Source: Chitinophagales bacterium
GTDB taxonomy: Bacteria > Bacteroidota > Bacteroidia > Chitinophagales > Chitinophagaceae
Assembly: GCA_017303335.1 (NCBI GenBank)
Contig: JAFLBK010000001.1
Coordinates: 1,431,001 to 1,495,000, forward strand
Length of the DNA stretch: 64,000 bases
Direction of reading: 5' to 3'
The first letter of the stretch is position 1; the number at the start of each line of letters is the position of its first letter. The translations under genes were made by a program, and so were the position numbers. Under the pieces are notes generated by a model. It was not told the DNA's origin. It ran no database searches and saw only the letters and a program-made list of their open reading frames with translations. Shown one piece after another: positions 33,781 through 43,759 of this stretch.

Positions 33781-33858
33781 AGTTTGGATTTAAGGATTGA
33801 GTGGTTCATAAAATTGGTTATCGTCATCGGCATTGGCTGCCTTTGTTTTTTTTATTTA

Positions 33859-34467
33859 TTACCATTCGACATTGATGCCGACGATGTAATTACGTTGTGC
33901 GCTTCCGGGATTGAACAGGTAAACCGGTATGGTCAGCTTCCGGATCGTTACCCCGAACATGAACCCCCATTCCCCCAGTCCCGGCGTGTCATGCAGCCTG
34001 GTATACTGCGAACTGAGGCCGGCATAAAACCAGTGCACAGGCTGAAAACCGAGCTCCGACCAGTTGAAGAAAAAATTGTCCGACCGGCTGTGACGGTTGA
34101 TCGTGTACTGCGCCTGTGTTGAGAAAAAGAACTTTTTATAGCTGCATTCCGAATTGAGCGCCAGCGAACCCCCGGTGTATTCCCCGAAGACCAGCCCGGC
34201 CATCGGCGTCAGGTCGAAGGACAGCGAGCCATCCTTACTGAAACTTTTTCCCAGGTATACGGAAGCGGTTTTGCTGGCTTCGTAATTATACCGGATCTCG
34301 GTACGCAACCCCCGCTTACCCGTATGGTGCACCACGGGCATCCACAGGTACTCATTGCCTGCACGCAAGAGGGTATAGTTCTCGATACCCGTCTTGGATT
34401 GGGCAAACCCCTCAGGCGGCATCGTAATGCTCCAGGTGATAATTAATAAGAGCTTCTTCACTTTCAA
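33859..34467 (-). CDS. Probable outer-membrane beta-barrel protein of unknown family
   Basis: About 202 residues with a signal peptide ending EGFAQ. The rest alternates aromatic and polar residues as in small barrels (GLRTEIRYNYEASKTASVYLGKSF, FSTQAQYTINRHSRSDNFFFNW, RNYIVGINVEW). The start is TTG (34467) or GTG (34461); no ATG is available. The 5' end overlaps the end of the membrane-protein gene by about 50 bases, so the two are probably co-transcribed. Confidence 0.6.
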   Translation of the reverse strand: MKVKKLLLIITWSITMPPEGFAQSKTGIENYTLLRAGNEYLWMPVVHHTGKRGLRTEIRYNYEASKTASVYLGKSFSKDGSLSFDLTPMAGLVFGEYTGGSLALNSECSYKKFFFSTQAQYTINRHSRSDNFFFNWSELGFQPVHWFYAGLSSQYTRLHDTPGLGEWGFMFGVTIRKLTIPVYLFNPGSAQRNYIVGINVEW

Positions 34468-35002
34468 CTATATTGACTTTCGCGTGCTGCATTTTTTCAT
34501 AGAGCAGAATTTCTTTCAGGAACGGGTTCCAGTAAAAGATCAGCCGCTCGATCGGTTTCCAGAGGATCACCCAGCTGAATACGTCGATGGCATTGCTGAA
34601 CATGGAATGGATGCGGTGATCCTGTCCGAAGATGAGCGGTATCACGCCCTGGCAGAACATGACAACCATGATGCTCATCATCAGCAATATGTAGTTCCGG
34701 CGTTTGAACTTCCGGAATTCGGCCTCTTTCAGCATTTTTCTTTTCTGGAAATGACGCCGGATGGTCTTCATGAGCGGTTCCACCATGAAACGCATGTTAT
34801 CGGTATCACAACAGAAAACTTTGAAGTCGATGTGGGTGTTGCGGCCTGCCGTCGCGATCGAATTGTCGAGGTATTCCTGGAAATCGTGGCCAAGCTGGCG
34901 TTTATCCAAACGGGCCGGATCGTGCGGATTGAAGTACGCATGGATGCTGTTACTGTCAATCTTCAGGTAGATGCTGATCTTTTGCGCCGTGGTTCTGGAC
35001 AT
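34412..35002 (-). CDS. Uncharacterised two-helix membrane protein
   Basis: 196 residues from the ATG at 35002. The first 110 are soluble and charged (KISIYLKIDSNSIHAYFNPHDPARLDK). Then come a basic stretch (RRHFQKRKMLKEAEFRKFKRRN) and two membrane helices (YILLMMSIMVVMFCQGVIPLIF; AIDVFSWVILWKPIERLIFYW). No family was recognised. It overlaps the barrel gene downstream. Confidence 0.6.
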   Translation of the reverse strand: MSRTTAQKISIYLKIDSNSIHAYFNPHDPARLDKRQLGHDFQEYLDNSIATAGRNTHIDFKVFCCDTDNMRFMVEPLMKTIRRHFQKRKMLKEAEFRKFKRRNYILLMMSIMVVMFCQGVIPLIFGQDHRIHSMFSNAIDVFSWVILWKPIERLIFYWNPFLKEILLYEKMQHAKVNIVESEEALINYHLEHYDAA

Positions 35003-35269
35003 GGCAGGTGGTTTAGGATATTGGATGTTTTGGTTGTGTGAAAAGAAAACGGGAATGGCTTGAGAATAGTGTTGCGGGAGATATAGTAAGAGTCGCAATT
35101 TTTGTGTAGAAAAATGCCGACGCAGCCCAGAATTTATACTAATTTTATTTCGCAGAACATTCTATCCGGAATACATGAGCGGATGCGCCAGGGTAGATTA
35201 ATTTTGCTACCCGTATTGATCACTGCAGTCAACAACTAAAATCCAGGGATCCTTAGTCTCTAACAATTG

Positions 35270-38200
35270 ATGCCAGCAAATAAAGCACAGCAAGGCCGGT
35301 TCGGGCAAAAAAAAACAGACGCTTCCGGCGGCCTGTTCTCCGTATTGTACAGGCCCGTTTTCCTGGGCTTGCTTGCGTTTGTATTACTCGGGTCTGTTTG
35401 CAGCGTCCTGATTTACCAGCGCTATCTTATATTAAAGGAAGAACAACGTAAGGAGGTGTATGATATAGCGCACCGTGCTACAGAAAAACTGCAGCAATCC
35501 CTGGCCTACAGTCTTTCCGCTACCAAACTGCTTTCCTTCTTTGTCGACAGCGATGGCAACGTAAATAATTTCGATTCGGTCGCGGCACAGATCATGTCGT
35601 CCGGAAACGAGGTCGACGCCTTGCAGCTGGTGCCAGGGGGTGTGATCCGGTACATCTACCCGGCGAAAGGCAACGAACGGGCGATCGGTTATAATATATT
35701 GAAAGACCCAACACGGAGCAGGGAGGCATATAAAGCCATCGAGAAAAAGGAACTGTATTTTGCCGGGCCCTTCGAACTCCGGCAGGGCGGCCTGGGCGTG
35801 GTGGGCAGGCTTCCCATCTTCCGGGGCGGCACATTCTGGGGCTTCTCGGCCGTGATCATCAAGATGCCTACATTGCTGAAAGCCGCCGGCATTGATACCA
35901 GCGGAGCAGGGGGCTATTACTACCAGCTCTCGAAGGTTAACCCCGATACCCGGAAAGAAGAATTCTTCATCAGTCACAAACTTGAAAAAAAGAATGCGGA
36001 AACCGTTTCCATCACCGTACCCAATGGCGAATGGAAACTGTCGGTCACCAAAGCCAGCTCCCTCCAGGACTTTACAGATATCTTTTGGTTCATTGGGCTT
36101 GGGGTGCTTTTCTCCCTGCTCGGGGCGGTGTTTATATATCATATCGCACAGCGTCCGCAAAAACTCGACGAACTGGTCCGTTTGCGCACCCGGCAACTCA
36201 AAGACAGCGAAGCGAAATTTTCGAAAGCCTTTCACTCCAATCTGCTTGGCCTGGTCATATACGATACGGATTGGAGTATTGTAGATGTCAACGATCCCTA
36301 TGCCGCGTTGCTGGAATCCACACCCGATCAACTCATCGGCCGTTCTTCCGAGGAAGCGGGACTGATCAGTAAAATGCCGGAGGAGAAAGGGAAATTCACC
36401 AGCGATGAGATCCGGGAAATACTCGAAGAAAAAGGATACCTGGAGAACTATGAACTGGAGATCGTTACCAGGGATACCGAAACACGTTCCTTACTCCTTT
36501 CCATCGAACCGTTGCGGATTGAAGAAACAAAATACTGGCTTGCTTCCGCCGTGGATATCTCAGGCAGTAAGAAGGCCGACAAACTGGTGCAGGAAAGCGA
36601 AGAAAAATACCGCAACCTCGTAGAACAGGCCAGCGATGGCATTGTGATCACCGATCTCGACGGCATCATACTGGAAGTAAACAACAGCATGTGCCAGATG
36701 AGCGGTTTCGCGGAAGAAGAATTTTTAGGGCAGCCACTTACCCGGTTCCTTCCCGCAGAAGACCAGGAATCCAACCCGCTTCGTATCCAGGAGTTACTCC
36801 AGGGACGGTCACTATTATATGAACGCCGGCTGCTTAAAAAAGATGGCTCCGTCCTGGATATTGAAGTCAATTCCAAGATGGCCAGCTCGCATACCCTGAT
36901 CGGTTTTATCCGGGATATTTCGGAACGAAAGAAAGCGGAGCGGGACCTGCAATACCAGTCGCGCCTGCTCGAAAGTGTTTCCGACGCCATCACATCGCTG
37001 GATATGGAACGGCGTATTGTTAGCTGGAACCGGGCCTGCGAAGAACTTTATGGATTTACCACGGAAGAAGTGATCGGTAAACGGGTACCCGAACTGATCT
37101 CTTTCGAATACCCGGATTATACGCGGGAGGAAGTGTTCGAGGAGGTATTTGCCAAAGGACAATGGCGGGGCGAGTTCAACTTTATTCATCCCAAAACAAA
37201 TCAAAAGGTTCACCTGCTCAGCGGCATCAGCCTCTTCAAATCCCGTAAAGGCGAAACCATTGGTTTCATCATTACCAGCCGGGATATCACCGATCAGAAA
37301 AAAGCACAGCAACTGATCGCGGAAAGCGAAGAAAAATACCGTACCCTGGTTGAGCAGGCCAGTGATGGAATATTCATCGCGGATAAAAAAGGACGTTTCC
37401 TGGTGGTCAACTCGAGCGGGTATAAGATGTCGTTGTATTCACCGGAGGAACTTAACAGCGTAACCATCTACGACCTGGTTTTGCCCGGCGATCTGGAGGA
37501 AATGCCATTCAACTTTGCCGATATGATATCGGCCAAAGGCGCCCGGTCCGAACGACGCATGCGCCGTAAGGACGGAACACTGCTCGATGTGGAGATAACG
37601 GCCAAATTCATTTCGGACGATCGCTTCCTGGCCTTTGTGCGGGATATTTCCGAACGCAAGAGAGCGGCCGAGGAGATCAGTGTTTCCAACGAACGCTTCA
37701 GTATGATCGCGAAAGCCACCAACGACGTGGTCTGGGATCACGACTTTACGATCAATGAAACCTGGGGTAATGAGGGATTATATAAACTTTACGGATTCGA
37801 TTCTTCCGAAACAAAGATCAATTTCGAGATGTTCATCGACCGGGTGCATCCCGACGAGCGCCAGGGCCTGGTAGACCGGCTGAACCAGGCGATCGAAAAA
37901 GGAGAGCATGTGCTCTATGAGCAATTTCATTTCCTCTCTGCCACCGGCGAGTACCGCACTTTCTATGACAGGGCCTATATACAGTACGACGCGGCCGGTA
38001 AACCGCTCCGTATGCTGGGCGCCATGCAGGATATTACCGAACGGGAACAAACCGAGAAGCAGATACTGAAAGAAAAGGAACTATCCGATTCGATCATCAA
38101 CAGCCTGCCCGGTGTGTTCTATTTATATAATAAGGAGGGAAATTTTTTGCGCTGGAACCGGAACCTGGAATCGGTGACGGGTTATTCGGCTGAAGAGATC

Positions 38201-40255
38201 AGCCGGCTGCACCCGATCGAACTATTCGATGAAAGCGAGAAGCAACTGCTTACGGAAAAGATCAATAGCGTATTCACGAACGGCTACGACTCCGTGGAAG
38301 CCGATTTCTTCCTGAAGGATAAACGAAAGATACCCTATTATTTTACCGGGCAGGCGATCGAGTATGAAGGGCAGAGTTGCCTGGTGGGCGTAGGCTTTGA
38401 TATTTCCGAGAAACAAAAGGCGGAAAAAGTGATCCGCGAAAATGAAAAACTGAACCGGGCCCTGGTAGAGCATGCACCCGAAGCTCTCGTGGTACTGGAT
38501 GTGGAAAGCGGCCGGTTCACCAGCGTTAGTACGAGTGCCACCCACTTGTTTAAAATGACAGAAGAAGAATTGCTGGGTACCGGCCCGATACAGGTGAGCC
38601 CGTTGCGGCAACCCGACGGACGAACCTCCGAAGAAGCCGGTGGCGATTATATTCAACGGGCCATCGATGGTGAAAAGCCGGTGTTTGAATGGACACACCA
38701 GGATAAAGAGGGAAATGAAATATCCTGTGAGGTATGGCTGGTTCGTCTTCCGGCGGAAGACCGGGTGCTGATCCGCGGAAGCATCAAGGATATCACCGAA
38801 CGCAAGAAAGCCGAAGAAGAAATATTGCGATCCAGACGGCAATTCCAAAGCCTGGTCGAAAATATCTCCGGGGTATACTGGGTGAACAATCTCGACACCT
38901 ACGAAACCCTGTACATCAGTCCGTCGTACGAAACCATCTGGGGACGAAGCGTGGAAGAATTGTATAAAGATCCCGGCGCTTTCCTGGAAGCGGTGCACCC
39001 GGATGATAAGGCCCTCCTGCAAAGCGCTTTTGAAAACCTGGCCAGCACCCGCAAAGCAAGCCTGTCGTACCGAATCCTGCGCCCGGACGGAAGCATTCGC
39101 TGGATCCAGGTGAAGACAAATGTGGTAGAAGATCCGAAGGGTGCGAAGATTGAATACGGCTATGCCGAAGATATTACCGAAAGAAAACAGGCGGAGGAAA
39201 AACTGCAGCAATCGGAAATGAAATACCGGTTGCTTTTCTACAACAACCCATTGCCGATGTGGATGGTTACCATTCCCGACCTGATGATCATCGATGTGAA
39301 TGACGCGGCTATCAAGCAATACGGCTACAGCCGCGAAGAATTCCTCCAGCTCAGCACCCGCGACCTTCGCCCCGAAGAGGATCTGCCAAACTTCCTCAGC
39401 GAAGTAAGAAAAATGGAACCCGACCGCATCAATGTGCTGGCCTGGCGTCATAAGAAAAAGGACGGAACAATCATTCATGTGGAAACCTATAGCCACCAGA
39501 TCATATACGAAGGCCGTAAGGTGTGGCTCGGACTGTCGCACGACGTGACCGAGGCACATAATGCCAAGGAGCTTTTACAGAAATCCTACGAAGACATCCG
39601 CCTGCTTGCTTCCAACCTGCAAAGCATACGGGAAGACGAGCGTACCAATATTGCCCGGGAGATACACGATGAGCTGGGTCAGCAACTAACGGGTTTGAAG
39701 ATGGACATGCACTGGCTGAACCGCAGGATCAACAGCAGCGACGATGAAGTGAACCAGAAGATGAAGGAGAGCATTGAACTGATCAACGCCACCATCACAA
39801 CCGTCCGGAAGATCGCCACCGAACTGCGCCCCAGCATCCTGGACGACCTGGGCTTACTGGCGGCACTGGAATGGCAAAGTGAGGAATTCGCCCGGCGTTC
39901 GGGTATTGAAGTTCTGTTTACCAATAACGCGGGTGAAATACGGGTGCTGCCCAACGCGGCAACCGCCTTATTCCGTATCTACCAGGAAGTGTTAACCAAC
40001 GTTGCCCGTCACTCGCATGCGAGCCGGGTTGATGCTTTGTTTGACAGCGACGGCAAAAATCTGTACTTTAGTATCAGGGACAACGGTGATGGCTTTGATG
40101 TGAACAGCACCAAAGGCAAAAAAACACTGGGGCTCCTTGGTATCAAGGAACGCAGCCTTTTGATTGGCGGAACCTATGAAATAAACAGTAAACCTGGCGA
40201 CGGATCGGAGATCCGAATCTCTATTCCGTTAAATCTTGTCGAAACCTCTGATTAA
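35270..40255 (+). CDS. CHASE-domain sensor histidine kinase with about nine PAS domains (NarL/UhpB type)
   Basis: 1661 residues from ATG 35270. Two membrane helices (about 31-52 and 272-296) enclose a periplasmic CHASE-like sensor. Then come nine PAS/PAC units in a row, ending near residue 1440, many closing with DISERKKAE or DITERKQAE. The kinase core is HisKA_3 (NIAREIHDELGQQLTG, H1466) and an HATPase with DNGDGFD and KTLGLLGIKERSLLIGG. The LuxR-type regulator starts 10 bp downstream and is the expected partner. PAS 2 and 4 share the EEKYR(N/T)LVEQASDGI opening, so recent duplications built the array. Signals are unknown. Confidence 0.9.
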   Translation: MPANKAQQGRFGQKKTDASGGLFSVLYRPVFLGLLAFVLLGSVCSVLIYQRYLILKEEQRKEVYDIAHRATEKLQQSLAYSLSATKLLSFFVDSDGNVNNFDSVAAQIMSSGNEVDALQLVPGGVIRYIYPAKGNERAIGYNILKDPTRSREAYKAIEKKELYFAGPFELRQGGLGVVGRLPIFRGGTFWGFSAVIIKMPTLLKAAGIDTSGAGGYYYQLSKVNPDTRKEEFFISHKLEKKNAETVSITVPNGEWKLSVTKASSLQDFTDIFWFIGLGVLFSLLGAVFIYHIAQRPQKLDELVRLRTRQLKDSEAKFSKAFHSNLLGLVIYDTDWSIVDVNDPYAALLESTPDQLIGRSSEEAGLISKMPEEKGKFTSDEIREILEEKGYLENYELEIVTRDTETRSLLLSIEPLRIEETKYWLASAVDISGSKKADKLVQESEEKYRNLVEQASDGIVITDLDGIILEVNNSMCQMSGFAEEEFLGQPLTRFLPAEDQESNPLRIQELLQGRSLLYERRLLKKDGSVLDIEVNSKMASSHTLIGFIRDISERKKAERDLQYQSRLLESVSDAITSLDMERRIVSWNRACEELYGFTTEEVIGKRVPELISFEYPDYTREEVFEEVFAKGQWRGEFNFIHPKTNQKVHLLSGISLFKSRKGETIGFIITSRDITDQKKAQQLIAESEEKYRTLVEQASDGIFIADKKGRFLVVNSSGYKMSLYSPEELNSVTIYDLVLPGDLEEMPFNFADMISAKGARSERRMRRKDGTLLDVEITAKFISDDRFLAFVRDISERKRAAEEISVSNERFSMIAKATNDVVWDHDFTINETWGNEGLYKLYGFDSSETKINFEMFIDRVHPDERQGLVDRLNQAIEKGEHVLYEQFHFLSATGEYRTFYDRAYIQYDAAGKPLRMLGAMQDITEREQTEKQILKEKELSDSIINSLPGVFYLYNKEGNFLRWNRNLESVTGYSAEEISRLHPIELFDESEKQLLTEKINSVFTNGYDSVEADFFLKDKRKIPYYFTGQAIEYEGQSCLVGVGFDISEKQKAEKVIRENEKLNRALVEHAPEALVVLDVESGRFTSVSTSATHLFKMTEEELLGTGPIQVSPLRQPDGRTSEEAGGDYIQRAIDGEKPVFEWTHQDKEGNEISCEVWLVRLPAEDRVLIRGSIKDITERKKAEEEILRSRRQFQSLVENISGVYWVNNLDTYETLYISPSYETIWGRSVEELYKDPGAFLEAVHPDDKALLQSAFENLASTRKASLSYRILRPDGSIRWIQVKTNVVEDPKGAKIEYGYAEDITERKQAEEKLQQSEMKYRLLFYNNPLPMWMVTIPDLMIIDVNDAAIKQYGYSREEFLQLSTRDLRPEEDLPNFLSEVRKMEPDRINVLAWRHKKKDGTIIHVETYSHQIIYEGRKVWLGLSHDVTEAHNAKELLQKSYEDIRLLASNLQSIREDERTNIAREIHDELGQQLTGLKMDMHWLNRRINSSDDEVNQKMKESIELINATITTVRKIATELRPSILDDLGLLAALEWQSEEFARRSGIEVLFTNNAGEIRVLPNAATALFRIYQEVLTNVARHSHASRVDALFDSDGKNLYFSIRDNGDGFDVNSTKGKKTLGLLGIKERSLLIGGTYEINSKPGDGSEIRISIPLNLVETSD

Positions 40256-40265
40256 AACGTAAAGT

Positions 40266-40895
40266 ATGTTGCGGATCCTAATTGCAGATGACCATACCAT
40301 TGTCAGAAGAGGCCTCAAGCAGATCCTGACCGAAGAGTTTTCCAATGCCGTGATCGATGAGGTTCCGGATGCGGAAGAACTGATCAAGAAAGTGATGTCC
40401 GAGAAATGGGATGTGGTGGTAAGCGACCTGTCGATGCCCGGCCGGAGCGGCCTTGATGCCCTGCAGCAGATCAAATCAAGTTTCCCCGATCTTCCGGTAC
40501 TCATACTCAGTATTCATCCCGAAGAGCAATACGCCCTGCGTGCGCTAAAATCCGGGGCTTCGGGTTACCTCAGTAAAGACACGGCCCCCGATGAACTGGT
40601 TAAAGCGGTGAAAAAAGTGCTGCTGGGCAAAAAATACATTTCGCAATCCATTGCCGAAAAACTGGCCGACTCCTTCTCGACCAATACCAATAAACAACTG
40701 CACGAAACGCTCAGCGACCGGGAATTCGATGTGATGAAACTGCTGGCGAATGGTAAGTCGGTTTCGGATATCGCCGAGATGCTCTCGCTCAGCGTCACTA
40801 CGGTGAGTACCTACCGGGCCCGCGTCATGGCGAAGATGAACCTAAAATCCAACTCCGACCTTACCAAGTACGCCATCGAAAACAAACTCATCTGA
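40266..40895 (+). CDS. NarL/FixJ-type response regulator
   Basis: 209 residues: a receiver domain with D8, D9, phospho-acceptor D54 (VVSDLSMPG) and the conserved Lys in GYLSKD, then a LuxR-type helix-turn-helix (LSDREFDVMKLLANGKSVSDIAEMLSLSVTTVSTYRARVMAKMNLKS). It is 10 bp behind the nine-PAS kinase and is its likely output. Target genes are unknown. Confidence 0.95.
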   Translation: MLRILIADDHTIVRRGLKQILTEEFSNAVIDEVPDAEELIKKVMSEKWDVVVSDLSMPGRSGLDALQQIKSSFPDLPVLILSIHPEEQYALRALKSGASGYLSKDTAPDELVKAVKKVLLGKKYISQSIAEKLADSFSTNTNKQLHETLSDREFDVMKLLANGKSVSDIAEMLSLSVTTVSTYRARVMAKMNLKSNSDLTKYAIENKLI

Positions 40896-41003
40896 TCTTT
40901 TTCTCCCTTGTCTACCCTTGTAGAATTAATACTACCTGAACATCAACACCCAGACTACATTTCATCGCCTTCAACCGGGCTAACTTGACAAAGTTTTAAT
41001 TGT

Positions 41004-41381
41004 ATGCCCGCGACTGCAATGAAAAGCAAATCTGTACTTGTAGTGGATGACTCCGTGTTGATCGTGGAGAGGCTTGTGGAAATGCTTAAAGAAGTGGAAT
41101 CAGTTAAACAGCTCTTTACAGCCGAGAATTACCATGAAGCCGTGGGCGTGCTGAGCCAGCGTAAACCCGACCTGGTGCTGCTCGACATCCACATGCCGGG
41201 CAAGAACGGGATCGACCTGCTTCGGTTCATTTCCAGCGAATACCCCGAAACCAAAGTACTGATGATCAGCAACCAGGTAAGTGAACATTACCAGCGTTTG
41301 TGTAAGCAGGAAGGAGCGATTGGTTTCATCGACAAATCGAAAGACTTTGACCAGATCCCTCAGCTAGTTGAGGAATTGTGA
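41004..41381 (+). CDS. Stand-alone receiver-domain protein
   Basis: 125 residues with a complete receiver: VVDDS, D61 in LLLDIHMPGKNG, Ser/Thr in MISNQ and Lys in FIDKSKD. No output domain. It probably shuttles phosphate or competes for the kinase upstream. M6 (41019) is an alternative start. A strong terminator follows. Confidence 0.9.
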   Translation: MPATAMKSKSVLVVDDSVLIVERLVEMLKEVESVKQLFTAENYHEAVGVLSQRKPDLVLLDIHMPGKNGIDLLRFISSEYPETKVLMISNQVSEHYQRLCKQEGAIGFIDKSKDFDQIPQLVEEL

Positions 41382-41504
41382 CGGTCGGAACATATTGATA
41401 CTATGATTAACCCACGTTGTATTAATGCCCGTATAACTTATTGAAAAATCAACCTTACTGATCATCCAGGTTCCTTGAATGCATTAACAAGCATGAGTAA
41501 ACTG

Positions 41505-41552
41505 CCGGGAACGCCGATTCAATGCCAACAATCAGCGTTCCCGGTTTCTTTT
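41505..41552 (+). terminator. Terminator between the receiver gene and the acyl-CoA ligase gene
   Basis: 10-bp stem CCGGGAACGC (41505-41514) with GCGTTCCCGG (41535-41544), 20-nt loop, then TTTCTTTTT. The T run reads from the plus strand, and the hairpin may also limit the convergent transcript. Confidence 0.75.
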
Positions 41553-43339
41553 TACGCGTAGATGCGGTCTATCGCGGCCTTGTATTTTTCCATGATCACC
41601 TTGCGCTTGAGTTTAAGCGTAGGCGTAAGTTCCCCGGTATCGATGGTCCATTCATTTGGCAGCAGTTCGAACTTCTTGATCTGCTCCACGTGGTTGAAGA
41701 ATTTATTGAAGGAGTCTACCAGTTCCCGGTAGAGATCGAGCACCTTGGGATTGTTCACCGCGTCTTCCGCGGTGGTGAAGGGTATGCCCTTGTGCTGCAT
41801 CCATTCCCGCAGGTTGGGTATCGACGGAACGATCAGGGCGCCCACGAATTTCTGTTCGGCTCCCACCACCATCATTTGCTCCACGAAGGGCGATTCCTTC
41901 ATCTTGTTTTCGATGGGTTGCGGCGCCACGTATTTACCACCGCTTGTTTTGAACAGTTCTTTTTTCCGGTCGGTGATCTTGAGGAATTTATTCTCTTCGA
42001 ATACGCCGATGTCGCCGGTGTGCAGCCATCCGTCGATAATGGTTTCCGCGGTAAGGTCGGGGCGTTTGTAATAGCCCATCATCACACTGGGGCCCTTTAC
42101 GCAGATCTCGCCGTCGGCTTCCAGTTTTACCTGCTGCCCTTCGATGACCGGGCCTACGGTTCCGAAACGGGTACCGCCTTTTTCTTTCCGGTTCACACTG
42201 ATCACGGGGCTGTTCTCCGTGGGGCCATAACCTTCATAGATCGGTATGCCGGCCGCGGTGAAGATGCGGATCAGGCGAACCTGGCAGGCGGCGCCGCCGG
42301 TAACAATGAAACGCAGGTTTCCGCCAAGCGCCTCTCTCCATTTGCTGAAGATGAGTTTGTTGGCCAGGGCCAGCTGCATATTGTAATAAAGTCCCCTGGA
42401 TCTTTCATTATCGTATTCATTGGCCAATGCCAGCGACCAGTCGAATAATTTTCTTTTCAGTCCTGTAAGTTCCGCTCCCTTGGCCATGATCTTTTCATAG
42501 GTTTTTTCCAGCAGGCGGGGCACGGTAGAAAACAGGTTGGGTTGTACCTCTTTCAGATTCTCTCCGATCGTATCCAGGTTTTCGGCATAGTAGATCGAAA
42601 TACCCCGGTAGATGTAAATGAAGGAAACCATGCGCTCGAAAATATGATTGAGCGGCAGAAAGCTGAGCGCCCGGGCCGAGGTATCTTCATCGAACGGAAA
42701 ACTATTTACCGAGTTGAGCACATTGCTTACAATATTGCGGTGGCTGAGCATCACGCCCTTGGGAGTTCCCGTGGTGCCTGATGTATAAATGATGGTGGCG
42801 CAATGCCCGGGCAGGATACCCGCTTTTGTTGTTTCCAGTTTGGCGAGGTCTTCTGCCGAATGATCGTTTAATATCGTTTTCCAGTATTCGGCGCCGGCTA
42901 ATTCATCAAAGCTGAAAACACCGGAAAGACTCGGCACCCGTTCCCGGATGATCGTAACCTTGTCGAGGATATCCTGTCCGCTTACGAATACATATTTAAC
43001 CGCGGCGTCGTTGAAAATGAATTCCAGTTCATTGATATTCGTGGTGGGATAAATGGGGCATAGGGCAACGCCGATCTGCTGGCATGCCAGGTCGAGCATG
43101 AGCCATTCGGGCCTGTTCTTGGAAATGAGCGCAACCTTATCCTGCTGTTCGATCTGCATGTTGTGCCCGCTGAGGCCCAGTTTCACCAGCCCGGCACTGA
43201 GCCTGTTCACGATGTCTTTCACATCGGCTGTGCTGTAGGGTGTCCACTGCCCGTTCTCTTTCCCGCAAAACATGTCTTTCTTGGGAAAATGATTCAATTG
43301 GTAATCGAGAAAGTCGAAGATTCTTGACTGATCATTCAT
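41552..43339 (-). CDS. Long-chain fatty acid-CoA ligase (AMP-forming)
   Basis: 595 residues from ATG 43339. The acyl-adenylate family motifs are clear: IIYTSGTTGTPKGVMLSH, YEGYGPTENSPVISVN, DGWLHTGDIG and KITDRKKELFKTSGGKYVAP. Length and order match FadD15/AMP-dependent long-chain acyl-CoA synthetases, which activate fatty acids with ATP and CoA at the inner membrane face. The small 2TM gene lies just upstream on the same strand. Confidence 0.92.
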   Translation of the reverse strand: MNDQSRIFDFLDYQLNHFPKKDMFCGKENGQWTPYSTADVKDIVNRLSAGLVKLGLSGHNMQIEQQDKVALISKNRPEWLMLDLACQQIGVALCPIYPTTNINELEFIFNDAAVKYVFVSGQDILDKVTIIRERVPSLSGVFSFDELAGAEYWKTILNDHSAEDLAKLETTKAGILPGHCATIIYTSGTTGTPKGVMLSHRNIVSNVLNSVNSFPFDEDTSARALSFLPLNHIFERMVSFIYIYRGISIYYAENLDTIGENLKEVQPNLFSTVPRLLEKTYEKIMAKGAELTGLKRKLFDWSLALANEYDNERSRGLYYNMQLALANKLIFSKWREALGGNLRFIVTGGAACQVRLIRIFTAAGIPIYEGYGPTENSPVISVNRKEKGGTRFGTVGPVIEGQQVKLEADGEICVKGPSVMMGYYKRPDLTAETIIDGWLHTGDIGVFEENKFLKITDRKKELFKTSGGKYVAPQPIENKMKESPFVEQMMVVGAEQKFVGALIVPSIPNLREWMQHKGIPFTTAEDAVNNPKVLDLYRELVDSFNKFFNHVEQIKKFELLPNEWTIDTGELTPTLKLKRKVIMEKYKAAIDRIYA

Positions 43340-43362
43340 AAGCAATCGTGATTGGAGGACGT

Positions 43363-43641
43363 TTATTTGCGCTCGTTCTTAAGCTTTTCGTATTCCCGCT
43401 CGGTGAGTGTGTCTTTATCGGTGCGGTAAGCCTTCATGAATTTGGAGAAAAGGCCAATGCCCAATCCCAGCATCACCCACAGGGGCCAGGGTGTACCGGT
43501 ATTGATACCCCTTCTGCCCGCCGTGAAATACCAGATCACCCAGCAAATGGTGGTGATCACGGCAAAACTCAGCATGCTGTTCTGGAAATCGGCCCGGCGT
43601 TTGGCAAGCTGCCACAATTTTTCATCGCGTTGCTCTTCCAT
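43363..43641 (-). CDS. 2TM domain protein
   Basis: 92 residues: a short cytosolic N-terminus (EEQRDEKLWQLAKRRADFQNS), two membrane helices (MLSFAVITTICWVIWYF; WPLWVMLGLGIGLFSKF) and a basic tail, the pattern of the Bacteroidota 2TM domain. Function unknown. In some proteins this domain is fused to histidine kinases. Confidence 0.82.
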   Translation of the reverse strand: MEEQRDEKLWQLAKRRADFQNSMLSFAVITTICWVIWYFTAGRRGINTGTPWPLWVMLGLGIGLFSKFMKAYRTDKDTLTEREYEKLKNERK

Positions 43642-43759
43642 AAAGGATTTGTTTAGTGAGACAAGTTAATGAAAAAAGATCATTTTGCCGGCATGTGCAG
43701 GTGTGCCCCGCCGTACGGGGAGCAAGTGTATGGGCGGCGAAGCGAAAAAGCGAATCTGC

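Noticed and set aside
38222..39559. Minus-strand open frame of 445 codons opposite the PAS array
   Set aside because: Its repeats reflect the PAS repeats on the other strand; no start signals or motifs.
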